Source of the DNA: Legionella anisa
GTDB lineage: Bacteria > Pseudomonadota > Gammaproteobacteria > Legionellales > Legionellaceae
Assembly (NCBI RefSeq): GCF_001467525.1
Contig: NZ_LNXS01000045.1
Location: 1 to 61,951 of the forward strand
Length of the DNA stretch: 61,951 bases
Reading direction: 5' to 3'
This document shows positions 35,422-45,020 of the stretch, piece by piece (positions within the stretch are counted from its first letter, which is position 1; each line of letters begins with the position of its first letter). The notes under the pieces are model-generated. The model worked only from the letters and a program-made list of their open reading frames with translations, was not told where the DNA came from and ran no database searches. Position numbers and translations under genes: made by a program.

Positions 35422-38400
35422 CTACACGTTCGCATGGGCCTCCAAATGATTAAGAATATAAGGATAGACATCTTTCACTGCATTTTTCCCAAAAATACAG
35501 TCTATATGACCATAGTCTGGTATTAGATGTCGCTCATAAAAATCAGTACCATTTTTTTCTTGAAGTAGCTGATAAGTTAGTGCGGTACTTTCTGGAAGAA
35601 AACAACGATTTTTCTCTCCATGGATAAACGTAATAGGGAGCGCCAGACGTTCTAGATAAGGGAGGTAACTCTCCTTACCCTCTTCATTCACAATATGTCC
35701 TTTGCGAATCATTAAAGCCAAATGTTCAAAGGACTTAATGTTAGCAAACCCAAACATTTCATGAAGAGTATCGTGAGTCATTTGATTCAATTGCGCATGT
35801 TCATACAAGGGTCCATATAAAAATGAGATTCGCCTGCAAACGGCACTTTGGCACTGCTCTTTCAAAAATGGATTAACCCATTTAAGCGCACTATCAGCAA
35901 GGTGTTGCTGCCAGTTCTCATGGGTATCAGCGTAAGCAGTTAAAGAAGAAATACCCAATTCTTTTAAAACGGAAGGTAAATAGATACCCGCCTTTATTTT
36001 CGCAGATTGAGGCGCAACGATATGAGTTGCAATTTGCGAGAAGAGAATTGAACGAACTCCTTGTAACCCTGCTAACATAGCCATACATAATGTAGTAGCC
36101 CCAAAACAATGCGCTACCATTTGTACCTTTTTTGCTTTGGTGACCTCAAGAACTTTGGTGACTGCAGCCGGATAATCATAAAGTGCAATATCATCAGCGC
36201 TAAAAGAAAGGTGTCTTGTTGGCAAAGCAATGCTCGCACGATAATCAAGTAACCATACGTCATAACCCGCAGCAAAAAGATACTCCAAAAGATTTGTTTC
36301 AATTGTATCGATTGAAAAAATTAGGCTTGATACGCCAAGTCCATGTAATAAAATGACAGGTCCCTTATCCCCACCCTGATAGCGGGTCAGGAGAAGGTGT
36401 TGTTTATCTGTAGTTAGTACAAAGTGGAGTTCCGGCTTATCCACACTCAATATTCTTTTTTGTCGAGGAGGCACGTTCGGATCAAAAAACGATGTTTTTG
36501 CTAAAACTCCACCATAAATCGGGTAAAGTGCTCCCGCAAAAAAATGGCCAAATCGTGCTTTTCCTGTAAGCACTGCGACAGGATCACGCGTATTTAAAAT
36601 GCGAATTGTTGTTAATTGCTTTAAAAAATCTGCAGGTAAAATCTTTAAAATACCTTTACCGCAAACATGCTTTCCCTTATTCAGCTCATATAACGTAACA
36701 TTCAGCGTCGTAGTGTCTTGCCAAATATCAAATCCAGGACCATTATGAATCAGTTTAAATCCATCTAATTCATAGTGATTTCCCTCTACAGAGTTAAGTT
36801 TAAGCTGATAAATCATTTTTTTAGTAGCCACATCGCTTTGCGAATCAACAAAAAGCTGAAATTCTCCTTGTTCTACCACTAGAGGCTCCTTAGAAAATGC
36901 TGGAATTGACACCTCCCCAATGATTTTTGCTCGATGTTGTGAGTCAGCCAGCATCTTATCCAAACTCTCAGTAACAATGGTGACTGTAAATTCAATAGGT
37001 AAAGAACGCTCATCCACATAAGCGTTATAATAATCATCTAAGACCGTCGTTGATAATCGACCACGCATCGTTTCAGTAAATAACAAACCGACTTCGTCAA
37101 TATCAGTTGGAATCGGTTTTTGTGTCGGAGAATGCAGTGCATAATCAATCATCCAAAATCGATCTTTAGCTAACAGAAAAGCAACACGCTCTGCTAACGC
37201 TGAGATAGTTAATAAAGGATTTACGCCAAGCGATCGGGGTATAATGGATCCATCACATACATATAAACTGTCGTAAACAGCATCTCCTACTGTGTTGCAA
37301 AATACCTGTCCTTTATGATTTACCACCCCTTTTGTGGCATCATCGCTCATCACACAGCCGCCAAGCGGATGCACGGTAATAAGCGTATGTTCCGTTGTTG
37401 CACTCCATACAGGATTTGCGATAAACGTCCCTCCCAAAGACTGACTCGCATTTTCCAGGATTTTATTCACATGAGAAAAAATCGCTTGCTCCCCTACTTT
37501 TGGCCAGAAAATACATAATTGATCTTTATCTAAAAGCAACTTTCCATCTCTATTGTCATGAGACATCACTAAAAATATTTGCGTATGATCCATTGCATTA
37601 GAATACGCGCCTTGATTTAGTTTACCTGCTTGTAATTGCGCAGAAAGTGCCATAACTTGAGGTAAAAAAGTAGCCAAGCCTCCTGGTATAGCCCCCTCTT
37701 CAATCACGAGTCCTTCATTCAACTGAGAGCGATGACGCATATCAATAATGCCCGTAATACAGGGACCAACCGGTATTCGCTCTTCGGGTGAATCTGCTCC
37801 AAAACCAATACCATGGATAGGTTCTTTATTGTTGTAACTGAAAGCAAGAACATCGCCATTGCCAGTAAAATATTCCCCAACTCGTTCAGAAAGTTGTAAT
37901 CCCTTTGTTTTTGATCGCAACAAGAGCTCGGTTGAACCCAATGCCCCCCCTGCCAAGATAACAAGATCAGCAGTGATAAAATGGTGTTTATGTAAACCAT
38001 CCTCTTCCACCAGATCGTGATAATAAATAACCCATCGTTCCGCTATGCGTTCTATGTAATGCACTGCGATTTGCGTAAAGATAAATGCGCCATGGTTTTT
38101 AGCATCAGGCAAATAATTCATGATTAGCGTATTTTTTGCAGCATAATTGCATCCCGATACACAATCACCACATAACGTGCAGGCATGTTGTATAACCCCA
38201 ACATGATTGATTCCCTCCTGGAAGGTAACATTTATGGGGGGTCGATAAAACGCCTCTTTCAGAGTAGACGCAGATTTCTCCAGAGCTTTCATTTTAGAGA
38301 GTGACGGAAATGTCTCTGGATAAGGCATTGGTTTGAGCATTTCTTCAGCGTACTTATATCCGTCTTGGAGAAGAGTAGGTACATCATCTTGTAATGCTTT

Positions 38401-38766
38401 CGGCCAACAAGGATCCTCAAACACGCGTTTTTCCGCGCGCAAAGAAACATTTGCATTAACAAGAGAGGTACCGCCTAAACCACAACCTACAAATGCACTG
38501 ATTTCTTTATCAAAATAGATGTGATAGAGACCTGTAGGTGACCCACAGCAATCTGGCAAGCCACTGATTTGGAGATTTTTCAGGATGTCTAACTCATTAT
38601 TTGGGTATTCCCCCACCTGAAATTCTTTACCTTTTTCTAAAAGGCATACACATTGTCCCGCGCGAGCAAGTCGTGAAGCAATAATGGAGCCCCCATATCC
38701 TGATCCAATCACCACAATAGGGTAATGGCTTTGCAATGTATAATGAGCAGAAGAAAGCCTTGACAT
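35422..38766 (-). CDS. GMC oxidoreductase fused to alpha/beta hydrolase
   Basis: This 1,114-residue two-part enzyme starts with a cholesterol-oxidase-like GMC flavoprotein (residues 15-540): FAD motif VIGSGYGGS, GCGLGGTSLVN near 97, and the C-terminal HPLGGC and GVNPLLTISALAER. An unusual cysteine cluster CTLCGDCVSGC (about 197-207) resembles an iron-sulfur ligand set. From about residue 790 an alpha/beta hydrolase begins: LLHGLGVSS is the oxyanion loop, the nucleophile elbow AHCFGA has cysteine instead of serine near 884, and PDYGHID near the end carries the histidine. The start ATG at 38766 follows AGGAGG and overlaps the upstream stop as TGATG. A sterol or lipid substrate is plausible but not proven. 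Confidence 0.85.
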   Translation of the reverse strand: MSRLSSAHYTLQSHYPIVVIGSGYGGSIIASRLARAGQCVCLLEKGKEFQVGEYPNNELDILKNLQISGLPDCCGSPTGLYHIYFDKEISAFVGCGLGGTSLVNANVSLRAEKRVFEDPCWPKALQDDVPTLLQDGYKYAEEMLKPMPYPETFPSLSKMKALEKSASTLKEAFYRPPINVTFQEGINHVGVIQHACTLCGDCVSGCNYAAKNTLIMNYLPDAKNHGAFIFTQIAVHYIERIAERWVIYYHDLVEEDGLHKHHFITADLVILAGGALGSTELLLRSKTKGLQLSERVGEYFTGNGDVLAFSYNNKEPIHGIGFGADSPEERIPVGPCITGIIDMRHRSQLNEGLVIEEGAIPGGLATFLPQVMALSAQLQAGKLNQGAYSNAMDHTQIFLVMSHDNRDGKLLLDKDQLCIFWPKVGEQAIFSHVNKILENASQSLGGTFIANPVWSATTEHTLITVHPLGGCVMSDDATKGVVNHKGQVFCNTVGDAVYDSLYVCDGSIIPRSLGVNPLLTISALAERVAFLLAKDRFWMIDYALHSPTQKPIPTDIDEVGLLFTETMRGRLSTTVLDDYYNAYVDERSLPIEFTVTIVTESLDKMLADSQHRAKIIGEVSIPAFSKEPLVVEQGEFQLFVDSQSDVATKKMIYQLKLNSVEGNHYELDGFKLIHNGPGFDIWQDTTTLNVTLYELNKGKHVCGKGILKILPADFLKQLTTIRILNTRDPVAVLTGKARFGHFFAGALYPIYGGVLAKTSFFDPNVPPRQKRILSVDKPELHFVLTTDKQHLLLTRYQGGDKGPVILLHGLGVSSLIFSIDTIETNLLEYLFAAGYDVWLLDYRASIALPTRHLSFSADDIALYDYPAAVTKVLEVTKAKKVQMVAHCFGATTLCMAMLAGLQGVRSILFSQIATHIVAPQSAKIKAGIYLPSVLKELGISSLTAYADTHENWQQHLADSALKWVNPFLKEQCQSAVCRRISFLYGPLYEHAQLNQMTHDTLHEMFGFANIKSFEHLALMIRKGHIVNEEGKESYLPYLERLALPITFIHGEKNRCFLPESTALTYQLLQEKNGTDFYERHLIPDYGHIDCIFGKNAVKDVYPYILNHLEAHANV

Positions 38767-40468
38767 CACGAGATCCTCCTGCTTATTCCACTTAATTTTA
38801 TGGGTTTTTCGATAAGCTCCGGAGCAGTTGCCTTGGAATCATCAGGTATCAAATCAGGCCCTGCAGTATTTGATTCTTTCGCTTTCCATTTACGAGGTAC
38901 TTTTCGCACACCAATTGGATAAATAGTCACCTCGCCCGTAGGTTCAATTTTTATTCTAAGAAAATTCTTCCAGTCTTGAATGGCAAGAGAAGAAAAAGCC
39001 TCGTTACTATGACGACCAAATCCATTAAGTGATAGAGACAAATAAATGCCCATGATGCAGGACCCAATGATCCACCCCCCTATAAAAATGAGTACCCCTG
39101 TTAAGAGCAATTGAAGCGTCGAATCATATGGAAGCCCGAGATAGGCACAAAACACAATTGCTGCCCAGCCTAAAAGAAATGCAGCAAATAAATGAGATAT
39201 GCTATGGAGTGTACCTGCAATAATACGGTAGTAACGTGAGTGCGTGTCAGTAAAAACTATGAATCCCAAGATAACAGCAACAATCCAAAATAGCCCCATA
39301 GGTGTTTTTAAAGCCTCATTGATTACCTTACTCATCACCGTTCCAAAATCACTTAGGCCATAAGGACTTAAGTCAGTTTTTACCGACCAATTGGTTAGCA
39401 CATAAAATAAACCGGTGATGATTCCAAAATAAGGATTTAAGAAAAGAAAAGCTAAGTTTCGCCAACATAATTTTCTTGATATGGCTGGCTCTGGAAAACT
39501 TTTTTTCAGGTTAAAATTCCCTGGTAAAACAGATACATCTTGGCCATGGGTGGATGAAGAAATGCCCCTCCGCCGCCTGCAATAATTTTTTGAACCTTAT
39601 CAGGATTTTCATGTCGGCGGTAATGATGCAAATCACCGGTAAGAAACATTTGAACTTTATTTTTGAATAAAACCGTCTCTAGAAAAGCGAGATTATTTTG
39701 ATTGTATTCCGGATCAAGATCACCATAGGATTTTGCATAAATCCACTCAGGTTCAGCAGCACAAATGATCACTTTGTCCTGTTCATTCATTTGTGATGCA
39801 ACCCATTTTAAATATTTTATTTGCATATCATCGATTTCTGAACTCAGCTGAATATCAGCACCAATGATCCACCAATGGTAAGGTAATTTTATAGCAAAAT
39901 AACTTCGATCCTGCTGAGTACGCCAACCTGCAAACCAGCGCTTTGCACAAAATAAACGGGTAAAATTAACAAGACTGTCATACCAATCATGATTACCAGG
40001 TATGACATAGAGATCTGGATGTGGTTCTGTTGTTTCACGAAGTGCCGTAGTATAAGGAGTAACCAGACGGTTTTTATACTGGCTACGACCAGCTACCGGA
40101 TATACCGAATCTCCTCCAAAAATTAAAACGGAACCGCGCTCTGTTACATAATTACTCCCGTCTTCATCGTGCACTGTTAAAGAAGGTTGAGAAATATAAT
40201 AGGCAACTGTGTATGTTGAATTCCACCCATCACCTAAATCGGCAACATAATCTATCCAAAATTCTTTTTGAGCTTCAATCTGTGTGTAATCATAGAAGTT
40301 CTGACTATTGGATGTTGAAAGGGCTTCAATTAAACGGTAATCCGCATGCCTACCAAATACTAATGAAATAAAAACATCGATTGCAGTTTTACAGAGCTGA
40401 ACAGGATCATACCATGCCACCATTTTTTGCGGTGGAGGAGGTGGCTGTGGGTGCGCATTTGTAGACAT
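38766..40468 (-). pseudogene. Metallophosphoesterase-membrane protein, frameshifted
   Basis: The first part (40468 down to about 39550) is a calcineurin-like metallophosphoesterase: FGGDSVYP, VIPGNHDWYDSL and TGDLHHYRRHE carry metal ligands. At the GGGGAFLHP motif the frame shifts; if one C is restored near 39551 the motif becomes GGGGAFLHPTHG and the protein continues as SVLPGNFNLKKSFPEP into the region 39505-38766, which encodes four or so membrane helices and a polar tail. The full protein would be about 567 residues. The start at 40468 has GGAGACAAGGAT before it. The gene ends overlapping the start of the GMC fusion by one base, so it heads that operon. The two open frames may still be translated separately. 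Confidence 0.75.
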
Positions 40469-40489
40469 ATCCTTGTCTCCTTCATGCAT

Positions 40490-40890
40490 CTCAAGTAAAT
40501 CTCTTGCATGGCAAATAAACGCCCAATTTGTACTTACTTTGTTAATTTTAGACGAAAATTGCTAGAAAATCAAAGAAAACTAGCACAGGTAAAAGACCAG
40601 TCAGACGTTATGGAGCCTGACATTTTTTCTTATCTTAGGATACGGAGCGAGGAAACAAGAGGATACTCAAAAACCAAACAGTGCTGTATCTTTAAAAAGT
40701 AAGCCAAAGAGTTTAATCTCAAAGGTACTTGGGATGGGAGAAGAGCCAGACAAAACATCAATCCTGAAGCGTAGTTTAGGACCCTCTCACCATATATCAA
40801 TCGGCCGAAGAGGACGGAAAACGCAATTCGTAGCTTGCTTTTCCTTACTATCAAAAAGGATTCTCTTTTTGAAATTTTTTGGAGTTTTTT
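40490..40890 (+). other. Spacer with coding-like but broken frames
   Basis: About 400 bases between the divergent metallophosphoesterase and phosphodiesterase genes. An ATG frame at 40508-40702 and a second frame at 40593-40890 (GYGARKQEDTQKPNSA, KSLISKVLGMGEEPDKTS) both look more protein-like than chance, and together they could be one frameshifted small gene. I do not recognise it. The promoter of the next gene must lie in its last part. Confidence 0.3.
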
Positions 40891-41859
40891 ATGTTCATTC
40901 GACTATTGGTTGTAGCAATTTTAGAATTCTTGTATTGCACTAAGGTACTTGCTATCGTACAAGTACCTCCTATCTCAGGGAAAATAAATCAGGTAATTTA
41001 TATCACTTTGGATGGTGTTCGTTGGCAAGATGTTTATCAAACTCACGAACATTTTCCAAAATTTTGGCAAAAGCACGCCAGCAAATTTATTTTTTACGGA
41101 GATCCTGCAAGCAATACTCCTATGTATACCGCTTCAGTGCCAATCAGTCTTCCTTCTTATCAAAGCCAAATGGCAGGGGCAGTACAACCGTGTGCAGGAA
41201 ATGAGTGCGGCAGGATTAAAGTTGAAACATTGCCAGAGAAAATTATTCACCAATTGCATGTACCTAAAAAGAAAGTGGCAATTTTTTCCTCTTGGCCTGA
41301 AATTGGCTATGCTGTGGAGCACGTTGCGGGGACAACGTTCAGTAATAACGGAAATGAATTTGTCTACGATCCTGATAATTTAAAACCTGATGATGTGATG
41401 AAAGAATTGAATCAAAAACAACTTAATGACCATCCTGAAGGCAAGGATCGTGATGATTCATACACTTTTGCACAAGCATGGCATTATTTTATTACCTATA
41501 AACCTCTATTCCTATGGATATCATTAGATAACTCCGATGAGGCGGCACATGCAAATGATCTAAAAGGATATCATCAGGCCTTATCCTATTACGATGAAAT
41601 GTTAGATGAAATTTTAAGCTATTTACACACTCAGGGAATAGGCAAACAAACCCTGGTCATAGTAACTACAGATCACGGTCGCGGTGATGGCAATAATTGG
41701 GTAAATCATGGGCCTAAGTACCCAGAATCCAGGAAAATATGGGCCTTTGTGATGAACGGAGAATTGGTTCCAGTCGCCCAAGATAAGGAGAAAGGACAGT
41801 ATAGTTTATTGTCGGTTCGTCCCACCATAGAAAAGGCATTAGGCTTAGTTGACCAGTAG
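40891..41859 (+). CDS. Exported alkaline-phosphatase-superfamily phosphodiesterase
   Basis: This 322-residue protein begins with a signal peptide (MFIRLLVVAILEFLYCTKVLA) from the ATG at 40891, six bases after GGAG; the TTG at 40879 is not needed. The alkaline phosphatase/type I phosphodiesterase fold is shown by YITLDGVRWQDVY (metal Asp), the likely nucleophile serine or threonine near SNTPMYTASVP, ISLDNSDEAAHAND and VTTDHGRGDGNNWVNHGP near 265, which hold the metal-binding Asp and His residues. It should hydrolyse a phosphate ester or nucleotide outside the cytoplasm. It reads divergently from the GMC operon, so a shared pathway is possible but unproven. Confidence 0.82.
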   Translation: MFIRLLVVAILEFLYCTKVLAIVQVPPISGKINQVIYITLDGVRWQDVYQTHEHFPKFWQKHASKFIFYGDPASNTPMYTASVPISLPSYQSQMAGAVQPCAGNECGRIKVETLPEKIIHQLHVPKKKVAIFSSWPEIGYAVEHVAGTTFSNNGNEFVYDPDNLKPDDVMKELNQKQLNDHPEGKDRDDSYTFAQAWHYFITYKPLFLWISLDNSDEAAHANDLKGYHQALSYYDEMLDEILSYLHTQGIGKQTLVIVTTDHGRGDGNNWVNHGPKYPESRKIWAFVMNGELVPVAQDKEKGQYSLLSVRPTIEKALGLVDQ

Positions 41860-41927
41860 TTAAGCAGGCAAAAAGATTAAGAGAACAGAAAAATACTTAT
41901 TCTAAAGTTTACAGTGATCCCTAAAAG

Positions 41928-41957
41928 ACTGTCATCCCTGCATAGGCAGTCTTTTTA
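41928..41957 (+). terminator. Repeat-derived hairpin terminator
   Basis: The sequence AAAAGACTG, a GTCATCCCTGC repeat core, and CAGTCTTTTT form a stem with a T-run about 70 bases after the phosphodiesterase stop. It seems to be a shortened copy of the GTCATCCCTGCG repeat family (see 47816-48103) that now serves as a terminator. Confidence 0.65.
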
Positions 41958-42064
41958 ACTTAAAAATAAACAGTTCTTTAAACAAAGTTTGGCGTGTTTT
42001 TTAGCGACAGTATCTACGCTTATTAAACTATAATGAAATGAGATAATGATTCCAGGAGCTTAAT

Positions 42065-42961
42065 CTGAAGGTTTGCACACATATCGGTGTTGCACTTATA
42101 ATTAGTGCATTTACCTTAATATTACCAACGTCAGGCAGTGCCGTCATTATCCTTGATAGCACCTTCAAACAGTTTGGCTTTAAAAAAGCGGAATCATTAG
42201 CATTGGAACCTCAGTTTTCATCCTTAATCTATCTTGAGGCTGATTCAGGATCTGGCTCTGGTGCTTGGATAGGTAATTATGCAGGACATGGTTATATTCT
42301 AACAGCTGCTCATCTGTTTTCCTCCGATATGAAGGCCAATAGCTATTCTTATTTGAGCCTGGATGACACCGAGTATGAGGGTGAGGCAGTTTTTCTACAC
42401 CCGCTTTGGAATGGAAACCTAGATGATCGTACAGGTTATGATTTCGCTATTGTACGCCTAAAAGAAGAAGTTTCTGATGCCGGAACCCTGCCTTCCCTTT
42501 ATGACGGTACGTCTGAAAAAGGAAAAATACTCACTTTTATCGGCTATGGCTGGCGTGGTACCGGCACAAAAGGACAAGATACCTCAATTGAAACAGGGGA
42601 TAATCCAGCTGCCGCTGAAGGTTTAATCGAATCGGTTGTAGAAGCTGTTGAACCCGTTCCTTCAAAAAAGGATGCAGGTAATTATCTTGGGATATGGTTA
42701 CCCAAAGAAAATGGGAAACTACCTAATCCATTTAATGATAATGACGCGACCAAACCAGTATCTCCCTTATGCGGTATTCTGGGTTCAGGAGATAGTGGCG
42801 GCCCTGCATGGATCCAAACAAAAAACGGCTGGGCCATTGCTGGAGTGAATTCGAATGGCAATAACAATGCAGCTTACGGTGATTTTTCTTGGTTTGCTCG
42901 CGTAAGCCCGGCAAAGCAATGGATTAAAAGTATCGTGCCATCTGCACGCTTTATAAAATAA
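42065..42961 (+). CDS. Exported trypsin-like serine protease (CTG start)
   Basis: This is a chymotrypsin-fold (S1) protease of 298 residues. The catalytic triad is visible: YILTAAHLF (His), YDFAIVRLK (Asp) and GSGDSGGPAW (Ser). The open frame extends upstream of the first ATG/TTG options and encodes a clean signal peptide (VCTHIGVALIISAFTLILP, cleaved near GSA). The only start that keeps it is CTG at 42065, which lies six bases after a perfect AGGAG (42054-42058); no in-frame ATG precedes it and a TGA at 42047 closes the frame. A TTG start at 42203 would remove the signal peptide. The target is unknown. Confidence 0.85.
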   Translation: MKVCTHIGVALIISAFTLILPTSGSAVIILDSTFKQFGFKKAESLALEPQFSSLIYLEADSGSGSGAWIGNYAGHGYILTAAHLFSSDMKANSYSYLSLDDTEYEGEAVFLHPLWNGNLDDRTGYDFAIVRLKEEVSDAGTLPSLYDGTSEKGKILTFIGYGWRGTGTKGQDTSIETGDNPAAAEGLIESVVEAVEPVPSKKDAGNYLGIWLPKENGKLPNPFNDNDATKPVSPLCGILGSGDSGGPAWIQTKNGWAIAGVNSNGNNNAAYGDFSWFARVSPAKQWIKSIVPSARFIK

Positions 42962-43192
42962 TTTCAGTTAAGAAATGTAAGGTCTTTTTACACGAATTGA
43001 AAACTACAGCAAATTATCGCTCATGATTGATTTGTAAAAATAGTCCTATATTCCCCAAGATAATTTATTTAAAATACAATATCATCGTTTTATAGTTGTA
43101 GATGGGTTCTTGTCACAATGTACTCCATACCCACTACAACTGACTGGAAACGGATTAAAAATACTTAGAACGTACCTTCCGAGGATAAAAAA

Positions 43193-44155
43193 ATGGATCC
43201 GGTTACCCATGCAGTCTTAGGGGCTGCTTGCTCTCAGGCAATTTTATACAAACACGATAAGCAGAATGCGTGGCTTGTAGGCGGCTTAGCAGCAATGGCG
43301 CCTGATTTGGATATATTCATTCGGGCATCAGACAACCCGATGCTCTTTTTTCTCTACCACCGCCACTTCACCCACTCTCTACTTTTTATTCCAATAGGTG
43401 CTTTAATCGTTACTTTAGCCTTACTCATTTTTAAACGCTTTCGAACCAATTGGCAATTTACTTTCTTCGCAGCGTTGATCGGCTATGCAACACATGGGCT
43501 ACTTGATGCCTGTACTACTTATGGAACAGTTTTATTTTGGCCGTTTTCAGATGCCAGAGTAAGCTGGGATATTATTTCTATTATTGATCCTTTTTTCACA
43601 GTACCTTTATGCTTAGGGCTAGTCTCTACTCTTGTCTTTGATAAAAGACAGCCGGTGATCATTGGTTTAATACTCGCAGGTTCATTTATGCTATTTAATA
43701 TAGCTCAACATTATCGGGCAATGGCAGCCTTTCATGATGAACTTGCCAAACTCCAGTTAAACGCAAAAAAAGTAGGTGTGTTTCCTAAATTCCTAAGTTC
43801 AACACTCTGGAGGGGAATTGCATTAGCAAATAATCGCGTGTATGTCATTGATGCTTCAGCTCCGCTTTTTAAAAAATCAAGCAGTCAGTTTATAAGAAGT
43901 TTTCCTCATTTTTCTTCACAAGAATTACCCGATTATGTTAAAAACTCCCCTACGTTATTGCGCGATTTTACTATCTTTAACTGGTTTACTGATAACTACC
44001 TCATTTTCGTAAATAATAAACCGCTCCTGCTCGCTGATGGACGGTTTTTAATCGACGCAAATGCTACGATTGCACTTTGGGGCATTCAGTTTTTACCTTC
44101 CCAACCGCATGTGAATGAACTGAACTCGATACATATAGGGAATTACAAACCATGA
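43193..44155 (+). CDS. Membrane-bound metal-dependent hydrolase (YdjM/DUF457)
   Basis: This 320-residue inner-membrane protein starts with MDPVTHAVLGA and has APDLDI and HRHFTHSLLF, the His/Asp signature of the YbcI/YdjM (DUF457) family, in the first 70 residues. Four or five membrane helices follow (for instance ALIVTLALLIF and FFAALIGYATHGLLD), then a soluble C-terminal domain of about 130 residues. Members are predicted metal-dependent hydrolases whose substrates are not established. AGGA lies 10 bases before the ATG. It stands alone, with more than 200 bases on either side. Confidence 0.85.
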   Translation: MDPVTHAVLGAACSQAILYKHDKQNAWLVGGLAAMAPDLDIFIRASDNPMLFFLYHRHFTHSLLFIPIGALIVTLALLIFKRFRTNWQFTFFAALIGYATHGLLDACTTYGTVLFWPFSDARVSWDIISIIDPFFTVPLCLGLVSTLVFDKRQPVIIGLILAGSFMLFNIAQHYRAMAAFHDELAKLQLNAKKVGVFPKFLSSTLWRGIALANNRVYVIDASAPLFKKSSSQFIRSFPHFSSQELPDYVKNSPTLLRDFTIFNWFTDNYLIFVNNKPLLLADGRFLIDANATIALWGIQFLPSQPHVNELNSIHIGNYKP

Positions 44156-44386
44156 GCCAAAATACATCGTCGAGACAGACAAAAAGAAAAAGGCAGACTT
44201 ACATCTAAATGTTCAGAACATTGAGCCATAGTTCGATTAATTATGGGTATAACTCAAAATAAAGTAAACCAATATACCTCCTGAAGCTTTGTTTAAACCT
44301 GATGATTAGAGATATAATTAAAGAATGTTCTGAAGTATTTCAAGAATGAAAGTAAAACCATAACCATTTTATTATTCATACAACTT

Positions 44387-44833
44387 ATGTTTCATATTGC
44401 ACTTTACCAACCTGAAATCCCTCCAAATACGGGAAATATCATTCGATTATGCGCCAATACTGGAGCAAAACTGCATTTAATCCACCCCCTTGGTTTTTCA
44501 TTACACGAAAAAGCATTAAGACGTGCGGGTTTAGATTATCACGAATGGGCTTCCATCGCCCAATATGAAAATTGGGAAACATTCATCCAGCAACATCATC
44601 AAAAAAGGATTTATGCATGCAGCGCTAGGGCTAAGAAATGTTACTCAACAGTTCAATATGCTGCAGAAGATATGTTTTTGTTTGGACCAGAATCCAACGG
44701 GTTACCTAACGAATTGATACAAGAATACACCTCGCTCTATATTCCAATGCGTGAGAATAATCGAAGCCTAAATCTTTCGAATGCGGTTGCTGTTATTTTA
44801 TATGAAGCATGGAGACAATTGGATTTTGATTGA
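44387..44833 (+). CDS. trmL: tRNA (cytidine(34)-2'-O)-methyltransferase TrmL
   Basis: This is a SPOUT-fold RNA methyltransferase of 148 residues, the minimal size typical of TrmL, which methylates the ribose of the wobble base of tRNA-Leu using SAM. The N-terminal signature YQPEIPPNTGNIIRLCANTG (residues 7-26) and HPLGFSL, then FGPESNGLP near 103 and the knot segment RSLNLSNAVAVILYEAWRQ near 125, match the family closely. It is a single gene with its own AT-rich upstream region of about 230 bases. Confidence 0.93.
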   Translation: MFHIALYQPEIPPNTGNIIRLCANTGAKLHLIHPLGFSLHEKALRRAGLDYHEWASIAQYENWETFIQQHHQKRIYACSARAKKCYSTVQYAAEDMFLFGPESNGLPNELIQEYTSLYIPMRENNRSLNLSNAVAVILYEAWRQLDFD

Positions 44834-45020
44834 GTATTAATAAAAATCCTTCCTACGCATATCTTTTCCAGGGTTCAGAAATCTTTACGTGGTTTATCAT
44901 CACTTCCCATCACTTACATTGAACACATTCAATAAATCGAAATTGCATACATTTTTATTGACACGATACAAGCAAATCATTTATATTCAACAAATGGATA
45001 ATTTATGAATACAGATTCAA

